From assembly GCF_943734655.1 (NCBI RefSeq), contig NC_071354.1, positions 7,720,001 to 7,784,000 on the forward strand: DNA of 64,000 nucleotides, in the 5' to 3' direction. This DNA comes from Sabethes cyaneus (Eukaryota; Arthropoda; Insecta; Diptera; Culicidae). The stretch's first letter is position 1, and every line of letters starts with the position of its first letter. Shown piece after piece: positions 44,336-56,050 of the stretch. The position numbers and the translations under genes were made by a program. The notes under the pieces were generated by a model that did no database searches, was not told where the DNA came from, and was given only the letters and a program-made list of their open reading frames with translations.

Positions 44336-45790
44336 TATGGGCCAGAAATTAAAATTTCGGGACAAAAATATTTGCGGTTAAACAGCATATCTCAGCTCAA
44401 TGTGGACTTCGGCAACTTTTTGAATAAAAAAGTGATGCATATTTTGAAGGGGTCGTCCAATATTTAGGCGTTACTTAAACAACAATATAAGTAATAACTT
44501 TTTGAGTAAACTTTTTTTTCACCTATATAGTTTCAAAATATCAAAGATAAACCAATTTCAAGTAATTTTTCTGAAGATATGAAACTTCTACCTTTTACCC
44601 ATTTTCAGCAATAGACCTATGTTTATAAACGACCCCTCAAATCACATTTCTTCTTGTAACATGTTTATTTCAACAGACAGCTCAATGTGATGTTCTAGAA
44701 AATATTTTGCACATAAAAGAGGAATATTTTTGCTGAAGACTGTTTTGCTTTATATGCATTAGTTAATAAGATAAGAACTGATTTTAGATTAAAAACCGTC
44801 TGATGAAAAATCTGAACATCTTGGCCATCTGCAAGTATCTGCAATTAGTTTGCATACCAATTTGTAGGGAATTATTAAAGCTATCTGCCCAAATGTGTAT
44901 TTCAGAGAATACCTGGGAATACCATGGCTGGGAATACCTGGGAATAGTGCGGATTTTTTTTCATACATTTTATAACTTATTAAATATACGTCCTAGCGTC
45001 AAACAGTCTCCACAGAAAATATGTGTTTCAACATACTAAATAACTTTATAGAACATTTGAAAGCAATAAAATAATCGTGTGCAAAGTTATTGAGTGTAAT
45101 TGATTTTTAAGTGCTTTTTTTTAACACATCATTATATTTCGTAACCGGTAAGAGATAGATAGTTACTTTATTCAGCAAAGTTGCTTATTTTAGTATTTTC
45201 TGCAACTTTTGGAGAAAAAAACTTTTTTTTTTAAAATTATTTAAGAAAACAAAAGTTTGTATCACCCTAATAGGTGAATTCATGGTCACCCTAATAGTGC
45301 AGGAAGATGAGCTATATTTTATTATTTTACTTCTCCGAAGACACCACCCTTGAAAAAATACACATTTTTCATCAAACGGTTTTTAGCTCAAAAACAGTTA
45401 TATCTTATTAATTAATGCAAAGCAAAAGCAAACAGTCTTCAGCAAAAATATTCCTCTTTTATGTGCAAAATCTTGTCTAGAACATCACATTGATCTGTCA
45501 GTTGAAATAAACATGTTACAAGAAAAAAAATGTGATTTGAGGGGTCGTTTATAAACAAAGGTCTATTGCTGAAAATGGGTAAAAGGTAGAAGTTTGATAT
45601 CTTCAGAAAAAATACTTGAAATTGGTTTATCTTTAATATTTTGAAACCAAAAAGGTGAAAAAAATTTACTCAAAATATTATTACTTGAATTGTTGTTAAA
45701 GTAACACGTCAATATTGGACGACCCCTTCAAAAGATGCATTATTTTTTCATTCAAAAAGTTGCCGAAGACTACATTGAGCTGAGACACGC
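44333..45790. mobile_element. Complete foldback element with about 420-bp arms
   Basis: The left arm 44390-44811 and right arm 45364-45786 are inverted copies of each other with scattered differences. For example ctcagctcaatgt is mirrored by acattgagctgag, and cgtctgatgaaaaat by atttttcatcaaacg. The unique middle (44812-45363) includes accatggctgggaatacctg and a T/A-rich part. A near-identical 1-kb copy of the left arm plus middle is at 30742-31738. No frame codes a known protein. It should form a very stable hairpin if transcribed. Confidence 0.85.
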
Positions 45791-45879
45791 CGTTCGCAAT
45801 CACGAAAGCGGCTAAGGTCCCACCCGCTTTTTGGCGCAAGTTTTTGACCTATCCAGCGTCCCACCGGTTAGCTTCACTT

Positions 45880-46040
45880 ACTAGTTTCGTCGGAAAACTA
45901 TGTTCTAGCGTTATTTCGTTTGACTGAACCGCATGCCGCCTTAAAGACTTTAACCAAAACCAGGTGGCCGATGAAGAGCTCCGCTCCGCCTTAGTCTACG
46001 GAACGGGATACAAGTGCGCATTTTATAGGCATGTGTGAGT
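45880..46040 (-). pseudogene. Short scrap of the endonuclease-RT family
   Basis: The phrase at 45918-45960 (gtttgactgaacc...gccgccttaaag) is the reverse complement of the FKAAYDSVKRN region found at 6240-6280 and 30258-30293. The surroundings do not translate cleanly. It is a remnant of only about 100-150 bases. Confidence 0.55.
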
Positions 46041-48700
46041 TCTTAAAGTCACTTATAGTATAGATCAATTTTTGTAGGTTCTATAGTTAAAAAAAAGTTA
46101 AAACAAATTGAGCCCTTTCCAAAAGTTAGTCCAGACCAATTTTGGAAAAATGGACGAGTTGGCGTGAAATCCAACAGGTGCAAAACTGCAGAGCGTAAAG
46201 GGCCATCCATTCGTGAACTTACACCCCTGCGGTAGAACGCTCAATCGATCGGCATGGCTTTTCAAATGACAGATGCAAAACTCACCGAAACAAGCCGTAA
46301 TCAAATCTAGTTGCCTAAAAAGCAACAGTAACGTATTTGCTCTTAGTTTGCCACTCTTCCTCGAACCGCGAACGTGCCAGGTTCGGGAAAAAGCTTTTGG
46401 TGTAAATTAACATCGAACGAACAGAGTTGTTCCAGGAACCCGTCGTCGCTCGTCGAACAAACACCGTCCTCCAGCGGCGGCTGTAATAGCGCTAGTGGAA
46501 TAGAAGCACTAGAAGTTCGTTCAATTCGTTCGAGCCACTCGCGTTCGTGTTTGACGACTGTTTTTCTCATCTTCTTTTTTATTTTTAATGTTGTCACTCC
46601 ATTTTAGCAGACATGCAAATTTGCGCAAACAAGCGAAGCACGCTGTCATTTGCCAACTCTAGCAGCACGAGCGGATAATTTTGTTCTGTCGTCAGGTTCG
46701 TGCCGGCGTGGATCGAAAATGCGCCATCGTAGAGTAGGTAGAGGTACGTACATCAAAAGCACAAGCAAACGTTTCTTTAATAGAAAAATAAGTCCGCTCG
46801 ACGTCTGTTGAAGCGTTACTAGAAAAACAGTAGATTACTTAGCATCGCTTGCGTGCAAACGCCTGGGAAAACAACCATCACTCTGGGTGGGACGTCTATC
46901 GCGAAGGCTTGCCTGCAGCCCCGTTACGAAATAGACTAATTGCTCCTGTCAAATCATTGCGGACCGAGCTACAGCACACTACTGTGCTCGTGCTGTAGCT
47001 GTGGCTGTCGGTCTATCGTACAGTTCTAAATCAAGCCCAAACTGCCATAGGGCATTTGTCAGGAACTAAAACAGACCGACCGACCGACCAGTGGATACCA
47101 CTCACTGCACTGCACTGTGTGTGGAAAGCACGTGACGGCAGAGATAGGATCTGCTCCATTAGATGGAGAAGTACTAACTCGCAGTAGTTGGAAGCTTTTG
47201 TGCGTCAGAAAGAAACGCTGATTAACCATGAACTTATTCCGGCGTGGTGGTGCTGTTGCTGCTGCTGTGCTGTTACTGACAGCAAACGAGTCAAAAAACC
47301 GTCCATTCTTTGCTGGTTTGTGGTTTGCTGTTATGTATTACGTTATGTCACTTTCTTTTTGACAAATGACTCTTACAGGTCATTGTCGCTGGTTTCAATA
47401 ACCCTGGTTATATTTAGACTGTTTGGCGGATCGTTCTTAGCCGTGAAAGGTTATACTTTTCATCTTTAGTTGATTGATGTTTAGACGACAGACAAGACAA
47501 TGTTTGTTAAACAATATTCGAACACCTAGCAGAAGGGGGACTTTCATACCTACAACATAAACTGATTAAAAGCTCTGGAGTTTGATTTGTAAATAATAAA
47601 TGGAAGACGCTATCAACAGACGTAGGTGTTTCTGATTTTTCAAATTAAAACAAGTGCTCATTTACCGTGCACACCTACGCCTGGTTTGGTGACAGATCTA
47701 AACTATAGTCGGATTTGTAACTGAAACGACTGAACGACCCATTCGTGATTATCGCATCTGGCAACAACTGGCAAGATAAAGCGTAAAGTAAATTCAACCT
47801 GCTATCCAAACAAGTTCGAATGAAAAACAAACAGCTTTATCTGGCGACACAAACCTAGGTACCTATTGGATTTGCTTCGCCCCTTTTTTCTGCTGCTGCT
47901 GCTTTGAAGTTTCCCATAGAGTAGGTTGCTTTAAACATAACACAGCAGCAACGGAAGGGGAAGAAGCTGTGTTGTGAAAGAAAATAATGGATCAAAAAGT
48001 CGTTCCCTGTAGCAGAAAGGAAAGGAAATAAAAGTTGAACAATATTCAGATTTAAGTTAGAAGTTTAGTATGTAAGAAAATACAGCTTTAAAATTCTGTC
48101 GTAGCTGAGAGCTGTTCTATTCGAAAAGGAAGCATGTCATTTGAACTTACTTGAATAATATTGAGTTTGCTTTTTGCTGTTTTATTGAAAAGTTAGAATT
48201 GGAAACTTTTTTTAAAGGATCTTGTGATTAAACTTTCGATCCATTGTTGAAAGCTTGTTTCCAATTGCATCTTTCTCTGAATTATATTTTTCACTGAAAG
48301 CCTCAAAAAATGGGAGTAATCGCTAGAGTTATGATTAGGTATTAAGACTTTAATTCAGTAAGAGTATAAAACTTGCGGTCACCTACTTTTGACTCTGAAT
48401 GATCGAGAGTAGAACTATTTACATATATTTTTATAACTTATGCAGTTTATGGCCCACTTTTAAAGAACGAATTAGAAAAAGAATGACTCGAATATCTGTA
48501 GGACTCGAGATAAAAATTTTCTGAATTTAGGAACGCTAAACAAACACTAAAAGCATATTATGAAAATTACTAAAAAACAAACACAATTTTCACGAAAAAT
48601 GAAACATTATAAGCGCTAATAGCTTAGCGGTTTTATGATACATTTTCAATATTTCTGCGCCAATCGATCGGAAAACCTTCAACACATTCACATCTACAAA
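46041..48700. other. Mostly unique spacer, no gene supported
   Basis: GC is higher around 46370-47300. Contains a gctgctgctg run near 47257 and 47892 and ccgaccgaccgacc near 47078-47092. Frames up to 93 codons have no recognisable domain. A promoter or exon of a neighbouring gene cannot be ruled out but is not supported. Confidence 0.45.
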
Positions 48701-49157
48701 GAACACTATTGATTTTCAAGTGCGCACTATTGAAAAATTGGAAATAATGAAGCATTTTCCACCTGGAAATCCTCGCTTTGTGATTGGTAGGTTGGAAAAA
48801 ACGCCATCAAAGTTTCAACGTATTTTTAGAACAAAAAGTACAAACTACAAAATCTCCTCGTCCCAACAGGTGGAAGCTTCTTTGCGACGTTTGAACCTAG
48901 ACCAATTTTACATCTGTGCTTGGGAAGTAAACCAGAACAAATTACAAAATTTCCTCGTCTCGACAAGATTTCTTAACACCGCGACAGGGTGGCAACTGGA
49001 TACGAAAAACCAAATTCCCTGATTTTTCCAGGTTTTTCTCGGTGTTTAATAAAATTCTAGGTTTCATATTGCGATATAATTTTAACTGAAAATGTGTTTC
49101 GATCATTGATATTTGAATTGTTTATCAATCTACGAGGTATTGAAAAAATTTCCCCAC

Positions 49158-49391
49158 CTACTCTATTTCCCTAGGCGAATTCTTCAACCCTTCTCTTATT
49201 CGGCCGACCAGCAAATTACACTCCTCCCGTAAGTTCCTCATCTGTTCTTTTTCCCGCGCAAGTTCGTTCGCAAACTCAGGCGCAAGCGGAGTTTTAGTGC
49301 CCATTGCGGCTAGCTCTCGAACCCGCCGTGGTACTTTTCCTGCCAGCCATGCGGAAATGTTCGTATGTTTAATGTTCGTTTTTCGAGCCAT
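49158..49391 (-). CDS. Small unidentified basic/charged open frame, 77 codons
   Basis: The minus-strand frame begins MARKTNIKHTNISAWLAG and contains LAREKEQMRNLREECNLL, a charged heptad-like stretch that could form a short coiled coil. It ends at a stop near 49158. No family is recognised. It may be a chance frame or a piece of a retroelement ORF1. Base composition does not separate it clearly from its neighbours. Confidence 0.2.
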   Translation of the reverse strand: MARKTNIKHTNISAWLAGKVPRRVRELAAMGTKTPLAPEFANELAREKEQMRNLREECNLLVGRIREGLKNSPREIE

Positions 49392-49649
49392 AAGCCATGC
49401 AAAAAAGCAGTTTAATTGAGCTAATTTTTAATTTCGCTTTACCACTGGTGGCTGTTCTACTTTCTGACCAGCGCGGTTTATTTCACTTTGCATGGATTGA
49501 TCGGGATTTACTCTTCCGTGTCCAAGATAGAGCCAAAAATTCGTAACGTAGAAGTCGCTACACCCGCATTTCGATTACAATTTGTTACAACAATATGGCA
49601 AGTTTATGTACTGCCGTGAGTCAGAGGAATTTCTCCAACATTTTTCTCG

Positions 49650-49848
49650 AAAACCGAATTTCGCTGCGGTGCCACTGGCATTTACTTCGATGTTCTGCGA
49701 ATTGTGTCGCATGCCGCAAAATATCTGTCCTGAAACTTCAATGTCATTCGATTCGACTTGACTAACGCCAAACGAAACGCGCGAAGTGAGTGCAAACTAA
49801 ATTTGTTAATCACTTCACCTGCCTCGCAGAATAAGGCCCTTTGCAAAA
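49650..49848. mobile_element. Truncated relative of the MITE at 60773
   Basis: Shares ccactggcatttacttcgat, gttctgcgaatt, atgccgcaaaat, ttcgacttgactaacgcc, aacgaaacgcgcg and the end cctcgcagaataaggccctt with 60830-60996. The left end is not recognisable, so this copy is 5-prime truncated or diverged. Confidence 0.65.
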
Positions 49849-50220
49849 CACTGAGCTAATCATCGATAACCCAATCTATCGCTTGTGTGCCGTACTTCTT
49901 TATCTATTTCTAAGTGTTCTTGACTACTCAATGAATTGATCATTGGGGTTGTTTGAAAAATTCCCTGATTATTCCAGGTTTTTCCAGGTAATTTCAAATT
50001 CCCTGACAATTCCAGGTTTTCCAGGTTTTTCCAGGTAGTTTGTTGTCTTTGCTTGTGAAGAGTACACCAGAAAGAGTGACAAAGGCCCCTCGTTCCAACA
50101 AAATTTTTCACGAACGCGATTAGACCTAGTCCAATTTGATGTCTGTGTTAGGGAAGTGTACCAGCAAAAATGAAAAAAGCCCCTAGTACGAATAGATTGC
50201 AAATTTGAATTGCGAATTGG

Positions 50221-50616
50221 ATATCTGTGGTTGGAAAAGTGCGCTACAGCGCAGTAATGTTCGGTTGTAATATAATTCTGTATGGATGTGTCTGTTTGCC
50301 ATTTCGTTGGAAGTGAAGATGTGAAGAATGTGAAGAAGTGAAAAGACGTGCTGTTGACACATTCCAGCGTGTCCCGTTACGACGAGGACCCGACTTTCAT
50401 TGACATTTTGCTCACGCTAGCAAAAAATACTTTTGTGACTAAACAACAAGTTAAACAAGTTAAAAATTATGTCTATTAAATGTACTTTCTAACGTAGTAT
50501 TTACTTTTTGATTTAGATTGTTATTTAGGTAGGTATAACAAGTTACATTACATTAATTACATTTCATAACGGGACACCATCGCAGAAATACCGCTTTTTC
50601 CACCATGTTTTAATAT
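50221..50616. other. Spacer
   Basis: No gene and no clear repeat. It includes a gtgaagatgtgaagaatgtg patch near 50317-50336. Confidence 0.4.
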
Positions 50617-51560
50617 GTGTAGGGGACTGACGTCGTAATTGGGCCACGTTTTGGAATTCGCCAATAACTTTCGTTTCAAAAGCAATTTTGGAAATCTAAA
50701 TACCTCGTTGCAAAGGTCTAAGATTAAGATATATTTCCGGAGAGTTTTGAACTGATTGCTTGAAAAACAAAAAAGTTATAGGCATTTAGGTGAAGACAAA
50801 AAATGTTATCATAGTCGGGCCATGTTGTACAGGTTGGGCCACCGCAGAAAATCTAAGCCATACGTATTGAAATTCTATATAGAGACATGAAAAGAATGAA
50901 TTCTGTGAACAACGGCTCATATAGGCACAAATACCCTATTTTTAATTGCATTTTTGCGAAATTTTGGCGATCTTGTAAAATCAATATTGCTACAATCGCC
51001 TTTTCCGAAGTGTACAACTACAATGAAAAAAACAACAAAAATCTAGGTTTTTATCGTATTAATTTTGCTTTATATCATTACACTTTACGTGACTGACATT
51101 CTCTAGCGATTATTGCGCTTCTGCGCTTAAAATTATGGTGGCCCAACCATGACTACTCAAGTGGCCCGACCTTTACAAATAGCGCTTTTCTAGTATCTCA
51201 CCTTAGCCTTCCCAAACACCTTACTGGAGAGGATTTTTCTATAATCTTCGAGTGCAGCACAACACACTTCATACATTTTCAAAATTTATCTCGATAATTG
51301 CATTTCATGAATCATTTCTTGGAGAAAAGTGCATTGCGGCTGGAAAACTTTTTTTGTAAGATTTAGTCACTGAATTCAGTACGCGTGTTTTGAATAAACG
51401 ATTGAAACTCACAATATTGTGAAAAGTTAGCTATCACAGTAAGAAGTTTTACAATGGTTGTATCGTAGATATCATGAGTTACTAAAACTGTAAAATCGTG
51501 ATGGCCCGACCGTAACCGACCCGACCCGACCGGCCCGACGATAACGACAATACCCTACAC
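50617..51560. mobile_element. 0.94-kb element with gtgtaggg ends and tgggcca modules
   Basis: The left end gtgtagggga (50617-50626) is mirrored by taccctacac (51551-51560), with weaker similarity inward (cgtcgtaattgggcca versus the right-end tggcccgac region). The phrase gggcca or tggcc followed by cgac/acg recurs at about 50640, 50816, 50836, 51132, 51162 and 51502. The right end holds stacked cgacccgacc repeats. There is no coding frame. I read it as a non-autonomous element, with moderate doubt because the ends are short. Confidence 0.5.
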
Positions 51561-52034
51561 TTCAATGTGCTAATTATTAAACGTTCTGTATGTTGATTGT
51601 GTTGAGAACTACGTTTTCTTTGTAGTTCAATAATCGCTGGTTCATATCCAGTAATAATATGAGTTGAAAATAGTTTTAAATACCGACTTCTTGGTGTACA
51701 AGTTCGTGGAATGTGTCTGTTGATGAAATGGGATGGAATTGGTAAAATCCCTTCAACGTGGGGGAAGGATTGGTACTAAAAACAATCTTTAATTTCTGTA
51801 AGGTAACAGGTAAGCAATAATTTGTGTAATAATATAATGTTTTGTTACCTACGTTACCTACAAGATTTCAGTTTTGATTACGTTTAAGGTACCGTTAGAT
51901 AAAATTGATCAACGAGAAGGGTTGATTGTACACTTTTCCGTTCATGACATCAGCTTGGCCTAGGTTCAGTCGAAACAAATATTCGGGACAGGATGGGTTG
52001 GTTACTTTTAATCTAAAATCGAAGTGAACGAAAT
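51561..52034. other. Spacer
   Basis: AT-rich, no recognisable content before the RT relic at 52035. Confidence 0.4.
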
Positions 52035-52790
52035 CGGAAATGCATAAAATCGTCGCCCCAATTGCAAGGGAATTTATAGAGCAGGCGGGCTTTATGAGGG
52101 CCCGTGCTGCTACGGATCAAATATTCTCTTTCCGACGAATCCTGCAGAAATTTCGGGAGTACAACGTGCTCACGCAACATATGTTCGTGGATTTCAGGGC
52201 AACGTACGATACAGTCGAGCGCGAATAGCTATGGCAGATAATGCACGAGAACGGTTTTCCGGACAAACTGATATGGCTGATTAAAGCTACCCAGGAGCGT
52301 GTGATGTGCTGCGTTCGTGTTTCGAGGGCACTCTCGAGTCCTTTCGAATCGCGCAGAGGGTAACGGAAAGGGGATGAACTCTCCTTTATGTTATTTCACA
52401 TCGCTATAGAAGGTATGAACCGGCTAGCGGGCATTGAAACGAGAACGCTGTTCAGCAGACGATTTCGACATCATGACTAGAAACCTTGGGACGGCGGAGG
52501 CAATCTACGCCAGACTCAAAGCTTAGGCTAGGAGGATTGAGTTAAAAATCAATGCGTCGAATGGCAAATATATGGTAGGAAAACGTTTGCCTGCTCAGAA
52601 TGTCGGATGACCGTGCAGTGAAATCCGTTCCGATCTTCAAGAACCCCACCGGTAGCAGGAATAGAGGAGCCCAATATGCTAGATGGCTCGACCAAGTTAA
52701 GGCCGACTTGTGTGTGTCGAGATGCTTAATGAATTGGCGACAAGTAGTCAACCGAGTATAGAGAAGAGGAATTCTAGATACGGCTCTATG
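52035..52790 (+). pseudogene. Non-LTR retrotransposon endonuclease-RT relic, plus strand, internally deleted
   Basis: The plus strand reads EFIEQAGFMRARAATDQIFS, then MFVDFRATYDTVERE, where a stop codon falls, then LWQIMHENGFPDKLIWLIKA and VMCCVRVSRALSSPFESRRG. Degraded text follows. A deletion removes the FADD and central part, and 52590-52755 keeps the C-terminal block: MSDDRAVKSVPIF, then GAQYARWLDQVKADL and NWRQVVNRV. The palm and C-terminal pieces belong to the family at 43857 and 5359. It is a plain truncated, mutated copy. Confidence 0.8.
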
Positions 52791-52892
52791 ATAGAAGATC
52801 CCAGCTCTATGATAGAAGGGAAACTAATCTTCACTGTGTTTTTCTGTTTTACTTGTCTCTGACTCTGTCGCGGTCCAACGTAAATCATTTTT

Positions 52893-53065
52893 TATTGAAT
52901 GTAGAGGAGCGTTTGATGAGCAAGAATGGTAGACTGGATAATTCTGCGAAGTTTCGATGTGGGGCCAAAAATATATTGCGTAGTTCAAATGCTGAGTGGG
53001 ACTCTAACCCACACTCTCTCGGTTTGCGCCAATGTGTTTTGACAGTTAAACTACGAGCACACGAC
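52893..53065 (-). mobile_element. tRNA-derived SINE-like copy, minus strand
   Basis: The minus strand starts gtcgtgtgctcgtagtttaa, an A-box-like region, and has a B-box-like gtgggttagagtccc about 45 bases on. It is followed by a body (gggccccacatcgaa-type phrase, ccattctt, cattcaataa). It matches 54355-54526 over its whole length with perhaps 15-20 percent divergence. No tail or target duplication was identified. Confidence 0.7.
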
Positions 53066-53154
53066 ATCCAATATTAGAGCCAGTCTTTTAGACTGGACTG
53101 GTCAAAATTAGATGTGAGATTATTTAAGCTGATTACCCGATCTTACTCGGGGCC

Positions 53155-53335
53155 CCTTTGCCTCTCAGTCACTTGTACATCTGTTATTGTAACGAAAATT
53201 CTCATAATGCAAAAAACAAAACCCTTTTTTCATTTTAATATGTCTACTCTCTTTGTCAGTTTCCCTCATTTTGTCCCCTAGCCACTTGTAAATCTGATTT
53301 CTTCCCGGTAATCCCTATAAATCGACAAAAAACCG
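53155..53335 (+). repeat. Dispersed repeat shared with 20155-20305
   Basis: Phrases cacttgtacatctg, gtaacgaaaattctcat, aaaaaacaaaaccctttttt, agccacttgtaaatctga and cggtaatccctata appear in the same order as at 20155-20305. It is non-coding and here is followed by the tandem modules. Confidence 0.65.
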
Positions 53336-54345
53336 TTTTTGAACCTTCCCTTTGTTAATTGCCACCCTATCCCTTCTTTCAGAAATCCAGCAACTTGTAC
53401 AACTGCTATCATTCCAATTGGAAGAGAAATTCGCCCCTTCACCCATTTGAACCTTTCTTTCCCTTTCTAAGAGACCATCTCCCTCTTTTGTCAACCCCCC
53501 TGCGCTGATTCTTTTATGCCAAAATACATGTGTTTGACAAACGACGCTTAATGAAGAACAGTCCAGAAGTTCCGGAGCTATGACGAAGCATACATTCATA
53601 CTCACGTTCTTCGTCCCCCTACCAGTCGATTCTTTCCCAGTCAGCTCCCTCTTCTGTCACGTAGCTAATTATGCATTGGTTTGCTCTATGAAAATCACTA
53701 TAAGAAAAACTAAACAAAGGCCTTTTTTACCATATATTCTTCTTCGGTGGAACCCCCTCTTTTCTCAAAGTTATTTGCACAATTGCAATCGGTTTAAATG
53801 CAAGAAAAACGCATCCCCTTTTACTTAGCCCCTTGTTAGGGCCTGCCCTTTTGGCAACCTCCCAGTACTGATTCCCTTACGTCAAGTGTGCCAAGTTGAA
53901 GAGCCATCCAGGCATTTCGGAGTTAGGGCCTCCTCCCTGTTATGAACCCCCCCCCCTTTTGTCAACCCCTTAAGTTCTGAGTCCTTTATGTCAAGGAACA
54001 TATGTGCCAAGTTTGATGAAGAAGCGTCCAGGCGTTTCGGAGTTAGGACCTCCTCTGCCACGACCCCCCCTATTATGAACCCCTTTCCCTAGTGTCAACT
54101 CCTTCAATTCTGATTCCCGTATGTCAAGAAAGATGTATGCCAAGTTTGATGAAGAACCGTCCAGGCATTTCGGAGCTATGGCCTCCCCCTATTACGAACA
54201 CCCAGCCCTCTCTTATCAACCCTCCAGTGCTGATTCCCTTATATCAAGGAAAATGTGTGCAGAGTTTGGTGGAGATCGATCAAGGCATTCTGGAGTTATG
54301 GTGGAACATACAAACAAACTCACGGGCACTTTTATATATATGCAT
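53336..54345 (+). repeat. Tandem modules, ggagttat-type
   Basis: From about 53490 to 54345 diverged units of roughly 125-140 bp repeat. Each contains tgattccctt, atgtcaag, tgtgccaagtttgatgaag, gtccaggcatttcgga, gttatg and a C-rich run before the next. The wording tgccaagtttgatg..ggag and its G/C-run spacer resembles the internal units of family A in design but not in sequence. No frame is coding. Confidence 0.8.
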
Positions 54346-54354
54346 AGATAGAGT

Positions 54355-54526
54355 GTCGTGTGCTGGTAGTTTAACTGGCAAAACACTTGGGTGCAAACCG
54401 AGAGAGTGTGGGTTAGAGTCCCACTTAGCAATTAAACTACGCGGTTTATTTTGGGCCCCACATCGAAGTTTCGCACTATCATCCAGTCTACCATTCTTCC
54501 TCACCATACGCTACTCCACCTTTAAT
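54355..54526 (+). mobile_element. tRNA-derived SINE-like copy, plus strand
   Basis: Starts gtcgtgtgctggtagtttaa with gtgggttagagtccc about 45 bases on, and has the same body as the copy at 52893-53065. The two lie in opposite orientation 1.3 kb apart with the tandem modules between. It inserts directly at the end of the last module, after gcatagatag. Confidence 0.75.
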
Positions 54527-54545
54527 CTTCACTGCTTGGTGGTCC

Positions 54546-55400
54546 AAATCGGAATGAAATTTTATTTATATTGATTCAGTATTAGTTACAGGGAGTTAAG
54601 GATACCTATTGCTATACAGTTTGTTACGATGTTACACTCTATACTGCTAGAAACAAATCATAAAATCGTCGTCTAAGACAAGGGAAACAAAAAGTGTGCT
54701 TGAATGTGATTAGTTAAAAAATGAAAATCGAAAAACTTAATCTTTCAATTAATGTTGACGGTTTAGCAATTGCATGCTGGTTACAATAATCCTAATCAGC
54801 CAGTTTGATCCTGGTGTTCGTTAGAGCTAATCACATCCAAGATGACCATTCATCCATCCAAGATGACCGCCAATTTTTTTCACTTTGTTTATAGGCCCTA
54901 TCTCTCCTCTTTGCATAACCGTGTCGTTTGTAGTTTATTTCTTAGCAAATTTTGGAAATATCACAATAATTATTATATGAAAATTGTGAACCTTGCTACA
55001 AATAATTGGTTGTTTTATTCAGTTAAGGCCATTGCACACCTAATTTGATGAATGTTTCTTATAGCATTTTTCTCAGCTTTCTAATGGTGGTCTTAAAATG
55101 AAAATCGGCTGGGGGCTTATGGTGAAAACGGCGAGTTTTTTTTATTAAATCCAATATGGCGACCAAATCCAAGATGGCCGCCGAAATTTTTTTTAATCCA
55201 TTTGAAAGCCATTTGAAATAAATGAGGTATGAATCATAAAACCCCATCAGTCCTGTTTTGAGTAATAAACTCTACTAAATTGACAGATTATTCGATTGAA
55301 AAAGTGTATAGCAAAGATTATATGGCTTTAAACGTTTTTTGACTATAAAAATGTGTTTTCTCAACAATCATAGTGCTGGTCGTTACGTCGACTATGCATC
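54546..55400. other. Spacer with aagatgaccgcc-type mini-repeats
   Basis: The phrase tccaagatg(a/g)ccgccaa occurs near 54857-54873 and 55168-55184, and atccaatatggcgaccaaat near 55148. Otherwise no recognisable content. Confidence 0.4.
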
Positions 55401-55414
55401 CATGGGCAGCCCTG

Positions 55415-56050
55415 TCCACGTACTTTCAAAGCCACCATTGCATTCAATGAAGAACTGAATCTGAATATTTCGCTCTTCACTTTAAAAAATTCACTTAAAC
55501 AATGGCACTCACAGATTCTTTTAGATACATACATATGCCAGAAATGTAGCTTACAAATGCAGTCTTTGAACTACTTATGATCTGATGTAGTCCTACGTCA
55601 CCCTTTCGTACAACCCTTAGGACTGTATACCTTGTAGTTTTTACACAATATCCGAATGTTCGTCCTCTCCGGTAACCGGTACTGCTCACAATCGTTTCTT
55701 TGTGTTTTCTGTTGGTCCTGGATCCGCATTTGGTGTTCAAAAAGGCTTGAAGTATTCAACACTTATAACTTTTTCGAAATATATACTCGAATATTTTCAG
55801 AGCAGAAAATTCTTGAAGCGAAAAAATATAGCATCTATCTGCGGTCGCAGTTTCCGGCGATCTTGCATGATGGTTACAACCACCGCATAACAAAATTGCT
55901 GAACATTTTTTCTATTCAACGACATATTGACGATGGATTTTTATGCAGTGATAAAAAGAGTGATAAAACCTTTCATGCACACGTTACCGTTCCGTTTTCG
56001 TTTTCACAGAGTGTTGCCTAGTATATAAAAGAAAGACGTAGTCCAACATT
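55415..56050. repeat. Dispersed repeat shared with 37840-38065, longer copy
   Basis: 55415-55645 matches 37840-38065. The text then continues with no partner at the first locus, and 56031-56056 contains aagacgtagtccaacatta, close to a phrase at 6880-6897. Two small plus-strand frames here have no recognised domain. Confidence 0.6.

Larger units (their letters stand above)
48701..50220. repeat. Dispersed repeat region with aattccctgattttccagg motifs
   Basis: The phrase attccctga..ttccaggttt recurs at 49014-49035 and 49957-50035. The phrase gaccaattttacatctgtg at 48900 and ccaatttgatgtctgtg at 50130, each followed by gggaagt..accag, mark two diverged copies of another non-coding repeat. The segment between includes a small open frame (49158-49391) and a MITE relative (49650-49848). 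Confidence 0.55.
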
